Below are positions 17,630-27,264 of a DNA stretch of 64,000 nt, piece by piece (position 1 is the stretch's first letter; each line of letters opens with the position of its first letter). A model generated the notes under the pieces. That model did no database searches. It saw only the letters and a list, made by a program, of their open reading frames with translations, and was not told the origin of the DNA. A program made the translations under genes and the position numbers. Source of the stretch: Xenorhabdus griffiniae (GTDB taxonomy: Bacteria; Pseudomonadota; Gammaproteobacteria; Enterobacterales; Enterobacteriaceae); assembly GCF_037265215.1 (NCBI RefSeq), contig NZ_CP147737.1:2326001-2390000 (forward strand), given 5' to 3'.

Positions 17630-18904
17630 GTGAATACAATCCAAAGCGTCAGTGAAAAATCAGCAGTCTCTGACGTCGAAAGAGATGTTGAAAACACAGT
17701 TAATCATGGATACAAAGGTAAACAGCCTTACATTCAACGTGAAGATGCTGTATACCTGCGAGTCACTCTCTCGTTCTTTGCCGTAGGACTGGCAACATTT
17801 GCATTACTCTATTTTGTTCAACCCATTTTGCCAATTTTGTCAGATGAATTTGACATCTCGCCAGCCAATAGTAGTTTGGCTTTATCCCTGTCCACTGGGA
17901 TGTTATCCCTCGGTCTATTAATAACTGGCCCTTTATCCGATGCACTTGGCCGTAAACATGTCATGGTAGTATCACTCATTGCTGCCGCCATTTTTACTCT
18001 CCTAAGCTCTGTTGTAACAAGTTGGCACGGGATTTTGGCTATGCGCGCACTGGTGGGGTTATCATTAAGTGGTGTTGCTGCTGTCGCGATGACTTATTTA
18101 AGTGAAGAGATCCATCCCAGTTATGTAGCTTTATCTATCGGCCTCTATATCAGTGGTAATTCAATAGGGGGAATGAGTGGACGTTTGATTGCTGGTGTGA
18201 TCGCTGATCACTATTCATGGCGGATTGCCGTTCTCTTACTTGGTACATTTGCTTTAATCTCCGCTCTTGCGTTTTGGAAGATGTTACCGGAATCCAGGCA
18301 CTTTAAATCCAGCTCATTAAAACCTAAATCATTACTTATCAATTTGAAGCTACACCTGCGTGATCAAGGTCTTCCCCTGCTCTTTGCCGAAGCTTTTTTG
18401 CTTATGGGAAGTTTTGTCACTATGTTTAACTATATTGGTTATCGGTTATTAGAAGCCCCTTATCATTTAAGCCAAACTATAGTTGGTTTATTATCTATCG
18501 TTTATTTAACAGGAACTTACAGCGCAACTAAAGCTGGCGGATTAATAAGTAAGCATGGAAGAGGAACAGTATTGTTAGCCGCTATTAGTATGATGTTAAT
18601 AGGTTGCTTAATCACCCTATTTTTCCCTATCTGGGCGGTAATACTGGGAGTGATGATATTGACAACAGGCTTCTTTGCCGCTCATGCTGTTGCTAGTGGA
18701 TGGATAGGACAGAGAGCCAAGCGCGCCAAAGCACAAGCTTCATCACTCTATTTATTCTGTTATTACTCCGGTTCCAGTATTGCAGGAACATTAGGTGGAA
18801 TATTTTGGTTCTATTTTGCATGGAATGGCGTTGCTGCGTTTATTTCATTATTAATGATAGTTGCTATTTATTTAGGCTTAAAACTCAATAAATTACCAAA
18901 ATAA
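17630..18904 (+). CDS. ynfM: MFS transporter YnfM
   Basis: A 424-residue 12-helix major facilitator. The first helix begins after a soluble N-terminal tail of about 45 residues; the loop 2-3 signature GPLSDALGRKHV is at about 100-111. Arabinose-efflux-type exporter family (YnfM group); substrate not known. Divergently transcribed from ynfL as in E. coli, so probably controlled by it. Confidence 0.88.
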   Translation: MNTIQSVSEKSAVSDVERDVENTVNHGYKGKQPYIQREDAVYLRVTLSFFAVGLATFALLYFVQPILPILSDEFDISPANSSLALSLSTGMLSLGLLITGPLSDALGRKHVMVVSLIAAAIFTLLSSVVTSWHGILAMRALVGLSLSGVAAVAMTYLSEEIHPSYVALSIGLYISGNSIGGMSGRLIAGVIADHYSWRIAVLLLGTFALISALAFWKMLPESRHFKSSSLKPKSLLINLKLHLRDQGLPLLFAEAFLLMGSFVTMFNYIGYRLLEAPYHLSQTIVGLLSIVYLTGTYSATKAGGLISKHGRGTVLLAAISMMLIGCLITLFFPIWAVILGVMILTTGFFAAHAVASGWIGQRAKRAKAQASSLYLFCYYSGSSIAGTLGGIFWFYFAWNGVAAFISLLMIVAIYLGLKLNKLPK

Positions 18905-18947
18905 TAAAATATAGCTGCCGGCATAAATGAGAAACGTCGGCTTATTA

Positions 18948-19580
18948 TTAATAATAGGATTCAATCGGTAACACTAAAACTTTTGTTAAATATCCATCAA
19001 TAATTTCAATGCATCCATCTTTTTTTAGAGTAAGTAACACGCGTTGTATACAACTGCGTGAAAGTGTGCATCTTTGTTCTATATATTTAATTACCGTAAT
19101 ATTTTCTCTGAATTCTGTCGGTAAGGTCATCAGGCGAGATAACAAACTACACACGATTTCCTTATTAGCATGACGGAAGAGGCTAATATCTCTGGCATAT
19201 AAGAAAGCTATTTTATAGGAAATTATTCTCATCCACTCTCTATAGAGATCATGCTTCTTTATCGTATTCAATGCACTAACCCTGGGAATTTGATAAAGTT
19301 TACAGCTTTCCCCCAGCTCAATGGAATAATAGATTTCTGCTCCAGAATAGAAAGATAATCCGATAATGTAGGGAGAAAAAAGTGTCGCGATGATTAAATC
19401 GTCGTTGATTCTGCGCATATTGATATATCCTTGATCTAATAAAAAAAACTTAGCAAATTCACTTTCTATTTTAATCACCTTTTCTTGAGGTGATAAATCA
19501 GCTGTAATCAATTCGGCGTATGGTAACAATGCATCGATCACTTTCTTAAAGGAATTCACTGGCTTAACTAATCTTTTCAT
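18948..19580 (-). CDS. IprA-like Crp/Fnr-superfamily regulator
   Basis: About 210 residues from the ATG at 19580, which has AGG 9 nt upstream; an in-frame ATG at 19619 has no ribosome site. An N-terminal degenerate cyclic-nucleotide-binding fold (about 20-125) is followed by a Crp-type winged helix with IEQRCTLSRSCIQRVLLTLKKDG. The pattern resembles IprA/YaiV of enterics, which lacks cAMP-binding residues and affects oxidative and osmotic stress resistance. It sits between ynfM and tus, where E. coli has other genes (rstAB side), so it looks like a lineage-specific insertion. Confidence 0.72.
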   Translation of the reverse strand: MKRLVKPVNSFKKVIDALLPYAELITADLSPQEKVIKIESEFAKFFLLDQGYINMRRINDDLIIATLFSPYIIGLSFYSGAEIYYSIELGESCKLYQIPRVSALNTIKKHDLYREWMRIISYKIAFLYARDISLFRHANKEIVCSLLSRLMTLPTEFRENITVIKYIEQRCTLSRSCIQRVLLTLKKDGCIEIIDGYLTKVLVLPIESYY

Positions 19581-19750
19581 AGGTAACGACCTTGGTGTAT
19601 GCCCCACTCTATCAATCATCTAATTTCAAATTAATATGTTACCTGTTTTTTATCACAATGTTAAATTATTTCGCAATAAGCATTTTCTTTTTTAGTTAGC
19701 TTTTGTGGTAGTGTGTGGTGGATTTTTTGGGGAGTTGGTTTTATATTACA

Positions 19751-19767
19751 AGTATGTTGTAACTAAA
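19751..19767 (+). other. Ter: Replication terminator site (Ter) upstream of tus, TerB-like
   Basis: AGTATGTTGTAACTAAA is a perfect match to the enterobacterial Ter core AGNATGTTGTAACTAAA and identical to E. coli TerB over this span. It ends 43 nt before the tus start codon, exactly where TerB lies in E. coli and where Tus binding autoregulates tus. The conserved G:C pair that forms the lock is at 19752, on the left, so forks coming from the left meet the non-permissive face and are arrested. Confidence 0.95.
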
Positions 19768-19810
19768 TAAGTCGTCGTATGCTCGCCGGAAATTTGGGTT
19801 AAGAACAATT

Positions 19811-20737
19811 ATGAATAAGTATTTTTCAATAGAATCACTGACAACTTGCTTTAAAAAACAAGAAGAAAAGCTATCTGAACTGATTGAGTTGTTAATGAGT
19901 TACAGGCTTATTGATGCCCGGGTATTTGAATTACCGAAAATCGAAAAAGGTGAAGAACATGAACAAATAACCGAAATTATGGTCAGTCCGCTACAGGGAA
20001 ATGAAGCGCTCAATGTAGGATTACACTTCTATCAGAAGCTATTCATACACCATAATAATCCGAATGTCAGCAGTAAAGCGGCTAGCCGCCTGCCTGGTGC
20101 CTTGTGTTTTGCGGTTAACCACCCGCAATATAGAGAAGCAATGGCAATCATTAATGAAGTAAACCAATTAAAAATAGAGTTAGAAAATATCGTTACCAAA
20201 GAATCAGGTATCAGCAAAGAACAACGTTTTGAATTTGTTCATGATCATTTGCGTGGCCTTATTACCCTGAATGCCTATCGCACTATCACTCCTCTATTAA
20301 ATCCCGACTCCATTAATTTTGGCTGGGCTAATAAAAACATTATTAATAAAGTCACCAAGCAACAAATTCTGGAAAGGCTGGAGAAAAGCTATAATGCGGG
20401 CAGAGCAGTCCCTCCCTACTCCAGTGATCAATGGGCAGCACTGGTAGCATTGGAGATTACAGATATAAAAAAATTACCCGATGATGTGGTATTGAAAATT
20501 AAACGGCCAGTAAAAGTACAACCTATTACTCGTGTATGGTATTCAGAAATACAAAAGCAAGTCCAATATGCTTGTCCGGTTCCTGTGATTGTTTTCTACA
20601 CAGAAGAAAGTGAAATCAAACCCAAACTCGGCAATTTGTCCAATTACAATGCCAACGCAATTAAACATAAGTATAAACCCAAAGCGCAGCCACTTGAGTT
20701 GGTCATTCCCCGCTTACATCTCTACAAAGAAATCTAA
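19811..20737 (+). CDS. tus: DNA replication terminus site-binding protein Tus
   Basis: A 308-residue protein, against 309 in E. coli Tus. The C-terminal ITRVWYSEIQKQVQYACPVP segment and the basic linker (KIKRPVKVQP) belong to the DNA-binding core. Tus is a monomer that binds Ter sites and blocks the DnaB helicase when it approaches from one side. Identity is confirmed by context: a perfect Ter site immediately upstream and convergent fumC immediately downstream, as in E. coli. The Shine-Dalgarno is poor and expression is probably low and self-repressed. Confidence 0.96.
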   Translation: MNKYFSIESLTTCFKKQEEKLSELIELLMSYRLIDARVFELPKIEKGEEHEQITEIMVSPLQGNEALNVGLHFYQKLFIHHNNPNVSSKAASRLPGALCFAVNHPQYREAMAIINEVNQLKIELENIVTKESGISKEQRFEFVHDHLRGLITLNAYRTITPLLNPDSINFGWANKNIINKVTKQQILERLEKSYNAGRAVPPYSSDQWAALVALEITDIKKLPDDVVLKIKRPVKVQPITRVWYSEIQKQVQYACPVPVIVFYTEESEIKPKLGNLSNYNANAIKHKYKPKAQPLELVIPRLHLYKEI

Positions 20738-20742
20738 GAAAT

Positions 20743-20774
20743 AAAAAACCGGAGTAAATGCTCTCCGGTTTTTT
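20743..20774. terminator. Bidirectional terminator between tus and fumC
   Basis: Twelve-base stem AAAAAACCGGAG / CTCCGGTTTTTT with an 8-nt loop, serving both convergent genes. Confidence 0.92.
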
Positions 20775-20798
20775 TATGTTACATGCGTATAGCAAGCA

Positions 20799-22193
20799 TT
20801 ACTTCATGCTGCCAACCATATCTTCTGGACGAACCCATGCATCAAATTCAGCTTCAGTTAAATACCCTAACTGAAGTGCTGATTGTTTCAACGTCAAACC
20901 TTCTTTATGTGCTTTTTTAGCAATTTCAGCCGCTTTATCGTAACCGATATGAGTATTTAATGCCGTTACCAGCATCAGTGATTCATTCAGCAATTGGGTG
21001 ATGCGATCACGATTAGGTTCAATACCAATAGCACAATGCTCATTGAAACTACGCATACCATCCGCCAGCAAACGAACAGATTGCAGGAAGTTATGGATAA
21101 CCATTGGGCGGAATACGTTCAGTTCAAAGTTACCAGACGAACCGCCAATATTAATGGCCACATCGTTACCCATCACTTGGGCACATAACATGGTCATCGC
21201 TTCACACTGAGTTGGATTGACTTTGCCTGGCATGATGGAGCTGCCTGGTTCATTTTCAGGAATGGAAATTTCACCAATACCACAACGAGGGCCAGAAGCT
21301 AACCAACGAACATCGTTAGCAATCTTCATCAATGATGCAGCCAAACCTTTCAATGCACCGTGTGAATGGACCAGAGCATCACAAGTTGCCAGGGATTCAA
21401 ATTTATTTGGCGAAGTAACAAAAGGATGGCCAGATAATTCAGCAATTTTCTGCGCAACCCTGACGGCATATTCAGGGTGAGTATTCAGACCAGTTCCTAC
21501 CGCAGTTCCTCCCAGGGCCAGCTCACACACATGAGGAATACTCTCTTCAATGTGTTTCAAGTTATGCGTTAACATAGCTGCCCAGCCGGAAATTTCCTGG
21601 CCTAAAGTCAATGGCGTTGCATCTTGTAAGTGAGTACGACCAATTTTTACGATATCTTTAAATGCTTCCGCTTTATCTGCCAGCGTTTTTTGGAGTACGT
21701 TTAACTCTGGTAACAGATGCTCACGTAATGCAGTAACTGCTGCAACATGCATGGCCGTTGGGAAAACGTCATTAGAGCTTTGGCTCTTGTTAACATCATC
21801 ATTAGGATGAATCAGACGTTCATTGCCCCTTTTACCACCAAGGATCTCACTACCACGGTTCGCCAACACTTCATTCATGTTCATGTTGCTTTGAGTTCCC
21901 GAACCGGTCTGCCAGATAGCAAGAGGGAATTCTGTTGGATGTTTGCCTTCTAACACCTCTTTCGCCGCAGCGATAATTGCTTCACCACGCTCTTTAGGTA
22001 GAAGGTCCAGATCCATATTAACGCTGGCCGCTGCTTGTTTAGTCAATGCAAGGGCATGAATCAAGGCAACAGGCATTTTTTCCTGAGAAATGCGGAAATG
22101 CTCCAGTGAGCGCTGAGTTTGCGCCCCCCATAATTGGTCAGCAGGTACTTCGATAGGTCCCATTGAGTCTTTTTCAATGCGAGTGGCTGCCAT
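20799..22193 (-). CDS. fumC: Class II fumarate hydratase FumC
   Basis: A 464-residue class II (iron-independent, homotetrameric) fumarase that hydrates fumarate to L-malate in the TCA cycle. The family signature [11 protein letters not shown] and the substrate motifs [22 protein letters not shown] and [11 protein letters not shown] are intact. Start at 22193 ([12 protein letters not shown]) is chosen because AAGGAG lies 6 nt upstream and it aligns with the E. coli N-terminus; the frame stays open another 23 codons upstream without a ribosome site. Divergent from manA. Confidence 0.96.
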   Translation of the reverse strand: MAATRIEKDSMGPIEVPADQLWGAQTQRSLEHFRISQEKMPVALIHALALTKQAAASVNMDLDLLPKERGEAIIAAAKEVLEGKHPTEFPLAIWQTGSGTQSNMNMNEVLANRGSEILGGKRGNERLIHPNDDVNKSQSSNDVFPTAMHVAAVTALREHLLPELNVLQKTLADKAEAFKDIVKIGRTHLQDATPLTLGQEISGWAAMLTHNLKHIEESIPHVCELALGGTAVGTGLNTHPEYAVRVAQKIAELSGHPFVTSPNKFESLATCDALVHSHGALKGLAASLMKIANDVRWLASGPRCGIGEISIPENEPGSSIMPGKVNPTQCEAMTMLCAQVMGNDVAINIGGSSGNFELNVFRPMVIHNFLQSVRLLADGMRSFNEHCAIGIEPNRDRITQLLNESLMLVTALNTHIGYDKAAEIAKKAHKEGLTLKQSALQLGYLTEAEFDAWVRPEDMVGSMK

Positions 22194-22365
22194 TACTATC
22201 TCCTTAGCACACAGAATAATTGAATACGCCGGAACAAACTTTGCAGATAAATTAGTCGGCATTTTTATATCATGCCATAAATTTATTATCGATAATGCGA
22301 CCTAACCGTGTTTATTGTATTGTTGTCATATAAATAAGTGACTTTTTATTATAGGAAATTCCGCC

Positions 22366-23538
22366 ATGCTGAAAATGACCAACAAAATCCAACATTATGA
22401 CTGGGGAAGCAAAACCGCTCTGACGGATATTTATGGTATCGAGAACGCGGATAATCAGCCGATGGCAGAGCTATGGATGGGCGCACATCCAAAATGTAGT
22501 TCACAGGTAACAGATCCTCAAACGGGTGAAACTATCGCCTTAAATATTTTGATCGATAAAGAACCAGAGAAATACCTTGGAGAAAAAGTAGCCCAGCAAT
22601 TCCAACGTTTGCCTTTCCTGTTCAAAGTATTATGTGCAGCTCAACCACTGTCTATTCAAGTGCATCCTGATAAGACATCAGCAGAAATAGGTTTTGCCAA
22701 AGAAAATGCACAAGGGATACCGTTAGACTCAGCACAACGCAACTACAAAGATGATAATCACAAACCTGAATTGGTCTATGCGCTGACGTCATTCAAGGCC
22801 ATGAATGCTTTTAGACCGTTATCTGAGATCGCACAATTATTGGATTATGTTTCTGCCGCGCATCCAGATATTCAAACCTTCCTCCAGCAACCAACTGAAC
22901 AAAATCTGGCGTTTCTGTTTTCACAATTATTGAATATGCAAGGCGAACAAAAACAGTTGGCGATGGCGGTCTTAAAGTCAGCATTAAACTGTCATCAGGG
23001 CGAGCCGTGGGATACCATCAAAAACATGACCTCATTCTATCCCGATGATAATGGGCTGTTTGCACCACTCTTACTCAATGTCGTTGAACTTGAACCCGGT
23101 CAGGCGATGTTTCTATATGCTCGCACACCCCACGCCTATCTTGATGGCGTTGCCTTAGAGGTTATGGCCAATTCTGACAATGTGTTGCGTGCTGGTTTAA
23201 CCAGCAAGCATATTGATGTCCCTGAATTAATGGCTAATCTGGATTTTATTCCAAAAGCTGCCGATACTTTGCTAACCGTGCCAAGGCAGGAAAAAGATGC
23301 GCTGAATTACCCTGTTCCTGTTAATGATTTTTGTTTTTCTGTTTATTCTGTTTCAGAACAACCAATCTCATTGGAAAATGATGCAGCATCGGTTCTATTT
23401 TGTATTGAAGGGCAAGCAGTGATCAGCACTGATAAACAGCAGTTGAAATTACTTTCAGGTGAATCAATTTTCTTGCCTGCTATTGAAAAAGCCGTCACTG
23501 TTTATGGTAGGGGAAGAATAGCCAGAGTATCTAATTAA
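22366..23538 (+). CDS. manA: Mannose-6-phosphate isomerase ManA
   Basis: A 390-residue type I phosphomannose isomerase converting mannose-6-phosphate to fructose-6-phosphate, with a zinc site formed by Gln/His of SIQVHPDK, the Glu in HKPELVYAL and the His of TPHAYLDG. The Arg of NVLRAGLT lines the active site. Length and position next to fumC and ydgA match E. coli. It feeds mannose into glycolysis and supplies GDP-mannose precursors. Confidence 0.96.
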   Translation: MLKMTNKIQHYDWGSKTALTDIYGIENADNQPMAELWMGAHPKCSSQVTDPQTGETIALNILIDKEPEKYLGEKVAQQFQRLPFLFKVLCAAQPLSIQVHPDKTSAEIGFAKENAQGIPLDSAQRNYKDDNHKPELVYALTSFKAMNAFRPLSEIAQLLDYVSAAHPDIQTFLQQPTEQNLAFLFSQLLNMQGEQKQLAMAVLKSALNCHQGEPWDTIKNMTSFYPDDNGLFAPLLLNVVELEPGQAMFLYARTPHAYLDGVALEVMANSDNVLRAGLTSKHIDVPELMANLDFIPKAADTLLTVPRQEKDALNYPVPVNDFCFSVYSVSEQPISLENDAASVLFCIEGQAVISTDKQQLKLLSGESIFLPAIEKAVTVYGRGRIARVSN

Positions 23539-23655
23539 TTTGATTAGATTCATATGGTTATGATTAATCTTTTATTGGCAGTTAATCATATTTTGACATA
23601 AATACAAAACGCATAATACGTCTATGTATACGCGTTAAAAGGATGGGATCTCCAC

Positions 23656-25119
23656 ATGAAAAAATCGTTAGTTGCAGTAAGCGTTGTTGTTGCTCTGGGT
23701 GCTGTATGGACAGGAGCATCATGGTATACAGGTAAGAAACTTGAAGATCATTTAGATGGCTTCATAAAACAGGCAAACACAGAACTGGCAAAATCGTTTC
23801 CTGAAAGCGGTATAGAATGGCAAGCAAAAGATGTCAAACGAGGTATTTTCAGCTCCGATGTCCGTTTGATCCTAAACATCAAGAATGGTGTAAAAAATGC
23901 CGATATCCCACCAAATGAAGAAATCATTTTTAAATCGACAATCGATCATGGGCCATTTCCGATCTCTAACTTGAAGAGATTCAATCTGATCCCCCAAATG
24001 GCCTCTGTCCACGCAGAACTGGAGAAAAGTGATGCGTTGAAAAAACTATTTAATATCACAAACGAAAAATCGCTGTTTAACTTAGATGCTAAAGTCAGTT
24101 ATAGTCGTGCGCTCTCTGCTAACATTGATCTGATCCCTATTAATCATACGGAAACGACTGAAAATAATGACCAACGGGTTCTGTCATTTTCAGGTGCAAA
24201 AATCCGTGCCGACGTCAATCGTGATCTCAGTGAATTTTCCTTCACAGTCAAAAGTGATGAACTGTCTTTCAGTGATCCGACCAAAAAAGAGTCAATTGCA
24301 CTGAAGGGTATTGATTTTAAAGGGGATAACAAAAAAGGAAAATTCGATATCTATACCGGAGATCAAAGCTACAGTATTGGCGAATTCAGCATGAATGGAA
24401 TTCCTAATGAGCCAGATATCGCTCTTAAAGGAATAAAAGTGACATCCAATTTAGGTGAGGATAAAGACAATCTGAACATCAAAATCGTTTATAGCATTGA
24501 TGGTGTAAAGATTAAAGATATAGAGTTTGGCTCTGGTAAGTTAGCTCTGGGGATGGAAAAACTTGATGGCCCGTCTGTGCGTAAATTTACCCAAGCCTAT
24601 AATGATGCGGCAGAAGCAGCCTTGACTACGGATCACGTATCTTATGATGCGACTTCCCTGGCGATCCTCAGTAACTTACATCTTCTCCTGAATAACAATC
24701 CACAATTCAGTGTTTCTCCTTTTAGTTGGAAAAACAGCAAAGGTGAAAGTTCAGTGGATTTCAACCTCTCCTTACAAAATATTCCAGAGGATAAAAGTGC
24801 ATTGCAACTGATGGGACCAGAAGAAATGATTCATACCCTGGTTCAAGAGTTGTCTTTGCACATTAATGTACCGAAAGCCATGTTGATAGAATCTATTGCG
24901 CAGTCAGCAATGCTAGATGGTCAGGATAAAGATACCGCAGAAGCTCAGGCAGAACAGCAAGTTGAGATGATCATCCAAAAAGGGATTGAATACAAAATCC
25001 TGACTGATAAAGACGGTATCATTGGTCTTAACTTCCTCTATGCCAATGATAAAGTCAAATTAAACGACAAAGAGTCCAACTTACATCAATTCCTGCTTGA
25101 TAATGGCCTTGCAGAATAG
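23656..25119 (+). CDS. ydgA: YdgA, DUF945 protein
   Basis: A 487-residue protein of the DUF945 family with a single N-terminal hydrophobic segment (SLVAVSVVVALGAVWTGASW) and a long extracytoplasmic, beta-rich region. E. coli YdgA is an inner-membrane-associated protein of unclear function. Position between manA and add is conserved. A terminator follows. Confidence 0.9.
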   Translation: MKKSLVAVSVVVALGAVWTGASWYTGKKLEDHLDGFIKQANTELAKSFPESGIEWQAKDVKRGIFSSDVRLILNIKNGVKNADIPPNEEIIFKSTIDHGPFPISNLKRFNLIPQMASVHAELEKSDALKKLFNITNEKSLFNLDAKVSYSRALSANIDLIPINHTETTENNDQRVLSFSGAKIRADVNRDLSEFSFTVKSDELSFSDPTKKESIALKGIDFKGDNKKGKFDIYTGDQSYSIGEFSMNGIPNEPDIALKGIKVTSNLGEDKDNLNIKIVYSIDGVKIKDIEFGSGKLALGMEKLDGPSVRKFTQAYNDAAEAALTTDHVSYDATSLAILSNLHLLLNNNPQFSVSPFSWKNSKGESSVDFNLSLQNIPEDKSALQLMGPEEMIHTLVQELSLHINVPKAMLIESIAQSAMLDGQDKDTAEAQAEQQVEMIIQKGIEYKILTDKDGIIGLNFLYANDKVKLNDKESNLHQFLLDNGLAE

Positions 25120-25134
25120 TGTTTTCTCTTTCTT

Positions 25135-25161
25135 GCCAGTCAACACGTTGGCTGGCTTTTT
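25135..25161 (+). terminator. Rho-independent terminator after ydgA
   Basis: GCCAGTCAA / TTGGCTGGC stem (one G-U pair), CACG loop, then TTTTT. Confidence 0.85.
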
Positions 25162-25194
25162 GCGTACATAAAATTTAATAAAAAGGATAATAAA

Positions 25195-26196
25195 ATGATT
25201 GACATACAGCTTCCACTGACCGATCTTCACCGTCACCTTGACGGTAATATCCGTCCTGAAACTATTTTGGATCTTGCGCGTCAACATAATATCCCACTCC
25301 CAGCTTATGAGCTGGAAGCATTACGTCCGCATGTCCAAATCATTGAAAATGAGCCTAACCTTGTCAGCTTCCTGCAAAAATTAGACTGGGGTGTGACTGT
25401 ACTTGCCGATTTAGAAGCTTGCCGCAGAGTCGCCATTGAAAACGTTGAAGATGCGGTCAATGCGGGTCTTGATTACGCTGAACTGCGTTTCTCTCCTTAT
25501 TACATGGCAATGAAACACCAACTTCCCGTTGAAGGCGTCGTGGAAGCAGTAATCGATGGCATTCACTCAGCAAGCCAGCAACATGATATTCAGATCCGTT
25601 TAATTGGTATCCTGAGCAGAACATTTGGGGAAAAAGCGTGCACCGAAGAACTCGCTGGACTTCTTGCTCATAAACAACATATCACTGCATTAGATCTGGC
25701 TGGTGATGAATTAGGCTTCCCCGGTCATCTCTTTGAACAACATTTTATCCGAGCACGTGACGCAGGTTGGAATATTAGCGTACATGCAGGTGAAGCCGCA
25801 GGTGCGGAAAGCATCTGGCACGCTATTCGGGAATTGGGTGCAACTCGTATTGGCCACGGAGTCAAAGCAATCACTGATCCAGCCCTAATGGATTATTTGG
25901 CTAAACATGGTATCGGGATTGAATCCTGTCTGACATCAAACTTGCAAACCAGCACAGTCAGTTCCTTACAAGCTCACCCGCTGAAACAGTTCCTTGAACA
26001 CGGGATCCTAGCATCAATCAATACAGATGATCCGGCAGTAGAAGGCATTGAAATTCGCCATGAGTATCACGTTGCTGCGCCAGCAGCGGGACTGTCTCCA
26101 GCGCTAATCCGACAGGCGCAGATTAATGGCTTGGCAACTGCATTCCTTAGTGACGCAGAAAAACAGGCACTGAAAGCAAAAGTCGCCAACCGCTAA
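25195..26196 (+). CDS. add: Adenosine deaminase Add
   Basis: A 333-residue zinc hydrolase converting adenosine and deoxyadenosine to inosine forms in purine salvage. The metal-binding HRHLDG is near residues 13-18, followed by HAGEA with the catalytic Glu, GHGV and the C-terminal NTDDPAV holding the Asp ligands. AAGGA lies 8 nt before the ATG. Convergent with yfeH. Confidence 0.97.
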   Translation: MIDIQLPLTDLHRHLDGNIRPETILDLARQHNIPLPAYELEALRPHVQIIENEPNLVSFLQKLDWGVTVLADLEACRRVAIENVEDAVNAGLDYAELRFSPYYMAMKHQLPVEGVVEAVIDGIHSASQQHDIQIRLIGILSRTFGEKACTEELAGLLAHKQHITALDLAGDELGFPGHLFEQHFIRARDAGWNISVHAGEAAGAESIWHAIRELGATRIGHGVKAITDPALMDYLAKHGIGIESCLTSNLQTSTVSSLQAHPLKQFLEHGILASINTDDPAVEGIEIRHEYHVAAPAAGLSPALIRQAQINGLATAFLSDAEKQALKAKVANR

Positions 26197-26213
26197 GAAA
26201 CATTATTTGTTCC

Positions 26214-26238
26214 AAAGGCAGAAATTATTCTGCCTTTT
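26214..26238. terminator. Bidirectional terminator between add and yfeH
   Basis: Ten-base stem AAAGGCAGAA / TTCTGCCTTT with a 4-nt ATTA loop. The yfeH stop codon lies inside the stem. Confidence 0.88.
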
Positions 26239-27220
26239 CTGTTTTTAGGCGCTGCGCATAACGTTGAGCAAGGACAGCACAAACCATCAGCTGGATCTGA
26301 TGGAAAATCATCAACGGTAACAGCATCACACCAACCATTGACGCGGGAAATAATACGTTCGCCATTGGTACACCATTCGCCAGGCTCTTCTTCGAACCAC
26401 AAAACACAATAGTGATTTCGTCATCTTTGCCAAATCCCAGCAAACGCGAGCTATATACGTTAATGAGTAGTACGATAGCTAATAAAACACAGCAGACGAT
26501 CCCAATCATAAGCAATGAATAGGCATCGATTTTATGCCAAATACCTTCCACCACCGCCTCACTAAATGCAACATAAACCACCAGCAAGATAGAAGAACGA
26601 TCTGTCATGTTGACCAATTTCTTATGTTTTTCTACCCAACTGGCAATCAAAGGACGCGATAAATGTCCGGCGATAAAAGGCACCATTAACTGCAAGATAA
26701 TATCTCTTATCGCTTTCCAGGTATCGGTTTGAGCCCCTCCTTCTTGAGTTTGGATCAAAAAACCAACCAACAATGGAGACAGGAATACACCTAACAAGCT
26801 TGAGGCGGAAGCACTGCATATCGCCGCGGCAACATTTCCCCCGGCAACGGAAGTAAAAGCGATCGCTGATTGCACCGTGGCAGGCAAAGCACAAAGATAA
26901 AGAAAGCCCATATAAACTGTTGGTGACATCCACTCTGGCACAATGAAACGTAATACCATTCCCAGTATGGGAAACAGAATAAACGTGCTGGTGAAAATCA
27001 CCAAGTGCAACCGCCAATGCCCTATCCCTGCCAAAATGGCATTACGGGATAATTTCGCACCATGCATAAAAAATAATAACGCGATAGCGGCCGTAGTTAA
27101 GTATTGAAACCACTTCTTAGCTTCACCTTCGCAAGGAAAAAACGATGCAATGATGACCACAGCAATTAATGTCACTAAAAAAGGAGCGATTCTTAATTTT
27201 TGCAACACGTTCATCAACAT
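26225..27220 (-). CDS. yfeH: Bile acid:sodium symporter-family transporter YfeH
   Basis: A 331-residue inner-membrane protein of the bile acid/sodium symporter superfamily (SBF-like) with about ten hydrophobic helices. TTAAIALLFFMHGAKLSR, LPATVQSAIAFTS and CGSKKSLANGVPMAN are signature stretches of the YfeH group. Substrate unknown. In E. coli yfeH lies elsewhere on the chromosome, so its presence between add and ydgJ is a local rearrangement. AAGGGGG precedes the ATG by 5 nt. Confidence 0.9.
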   Translation of the reverse strand: MLMNVLQKLRIAPFLVTLIAVVIIASFFPCEGEAKKWFQYLTTAAIALLFFMHGAKLSRNAILAGIGHWRLHLVIFTSTFILFPILGMVLRFIVPEWMSPTVYMGFLYLCALPATVQSAIAFTSVAGGNVAAAICSASASSLLGVFLSPLLVGFLIQTQEGGAQTDTWKAIRDIILQLMVPFIAGHLSRPLIASWVEKHKKLVNMTDRSSILLVVYVAFSEAVVEGIWHKIDAYSLLMIGIVCCVLLAIVLLINVYSSRLLGFGKDDEITIVFCGSKKSLANGVPMANVLFPASMVGVMLLPLMIFHQIQLMVCAVLAQRYAQRLKTEKAE

Positions 27221-27264
27221 AAGCCCCCTTTACCCACCTGCCACTGTTTAATTAGTCAATTAAA

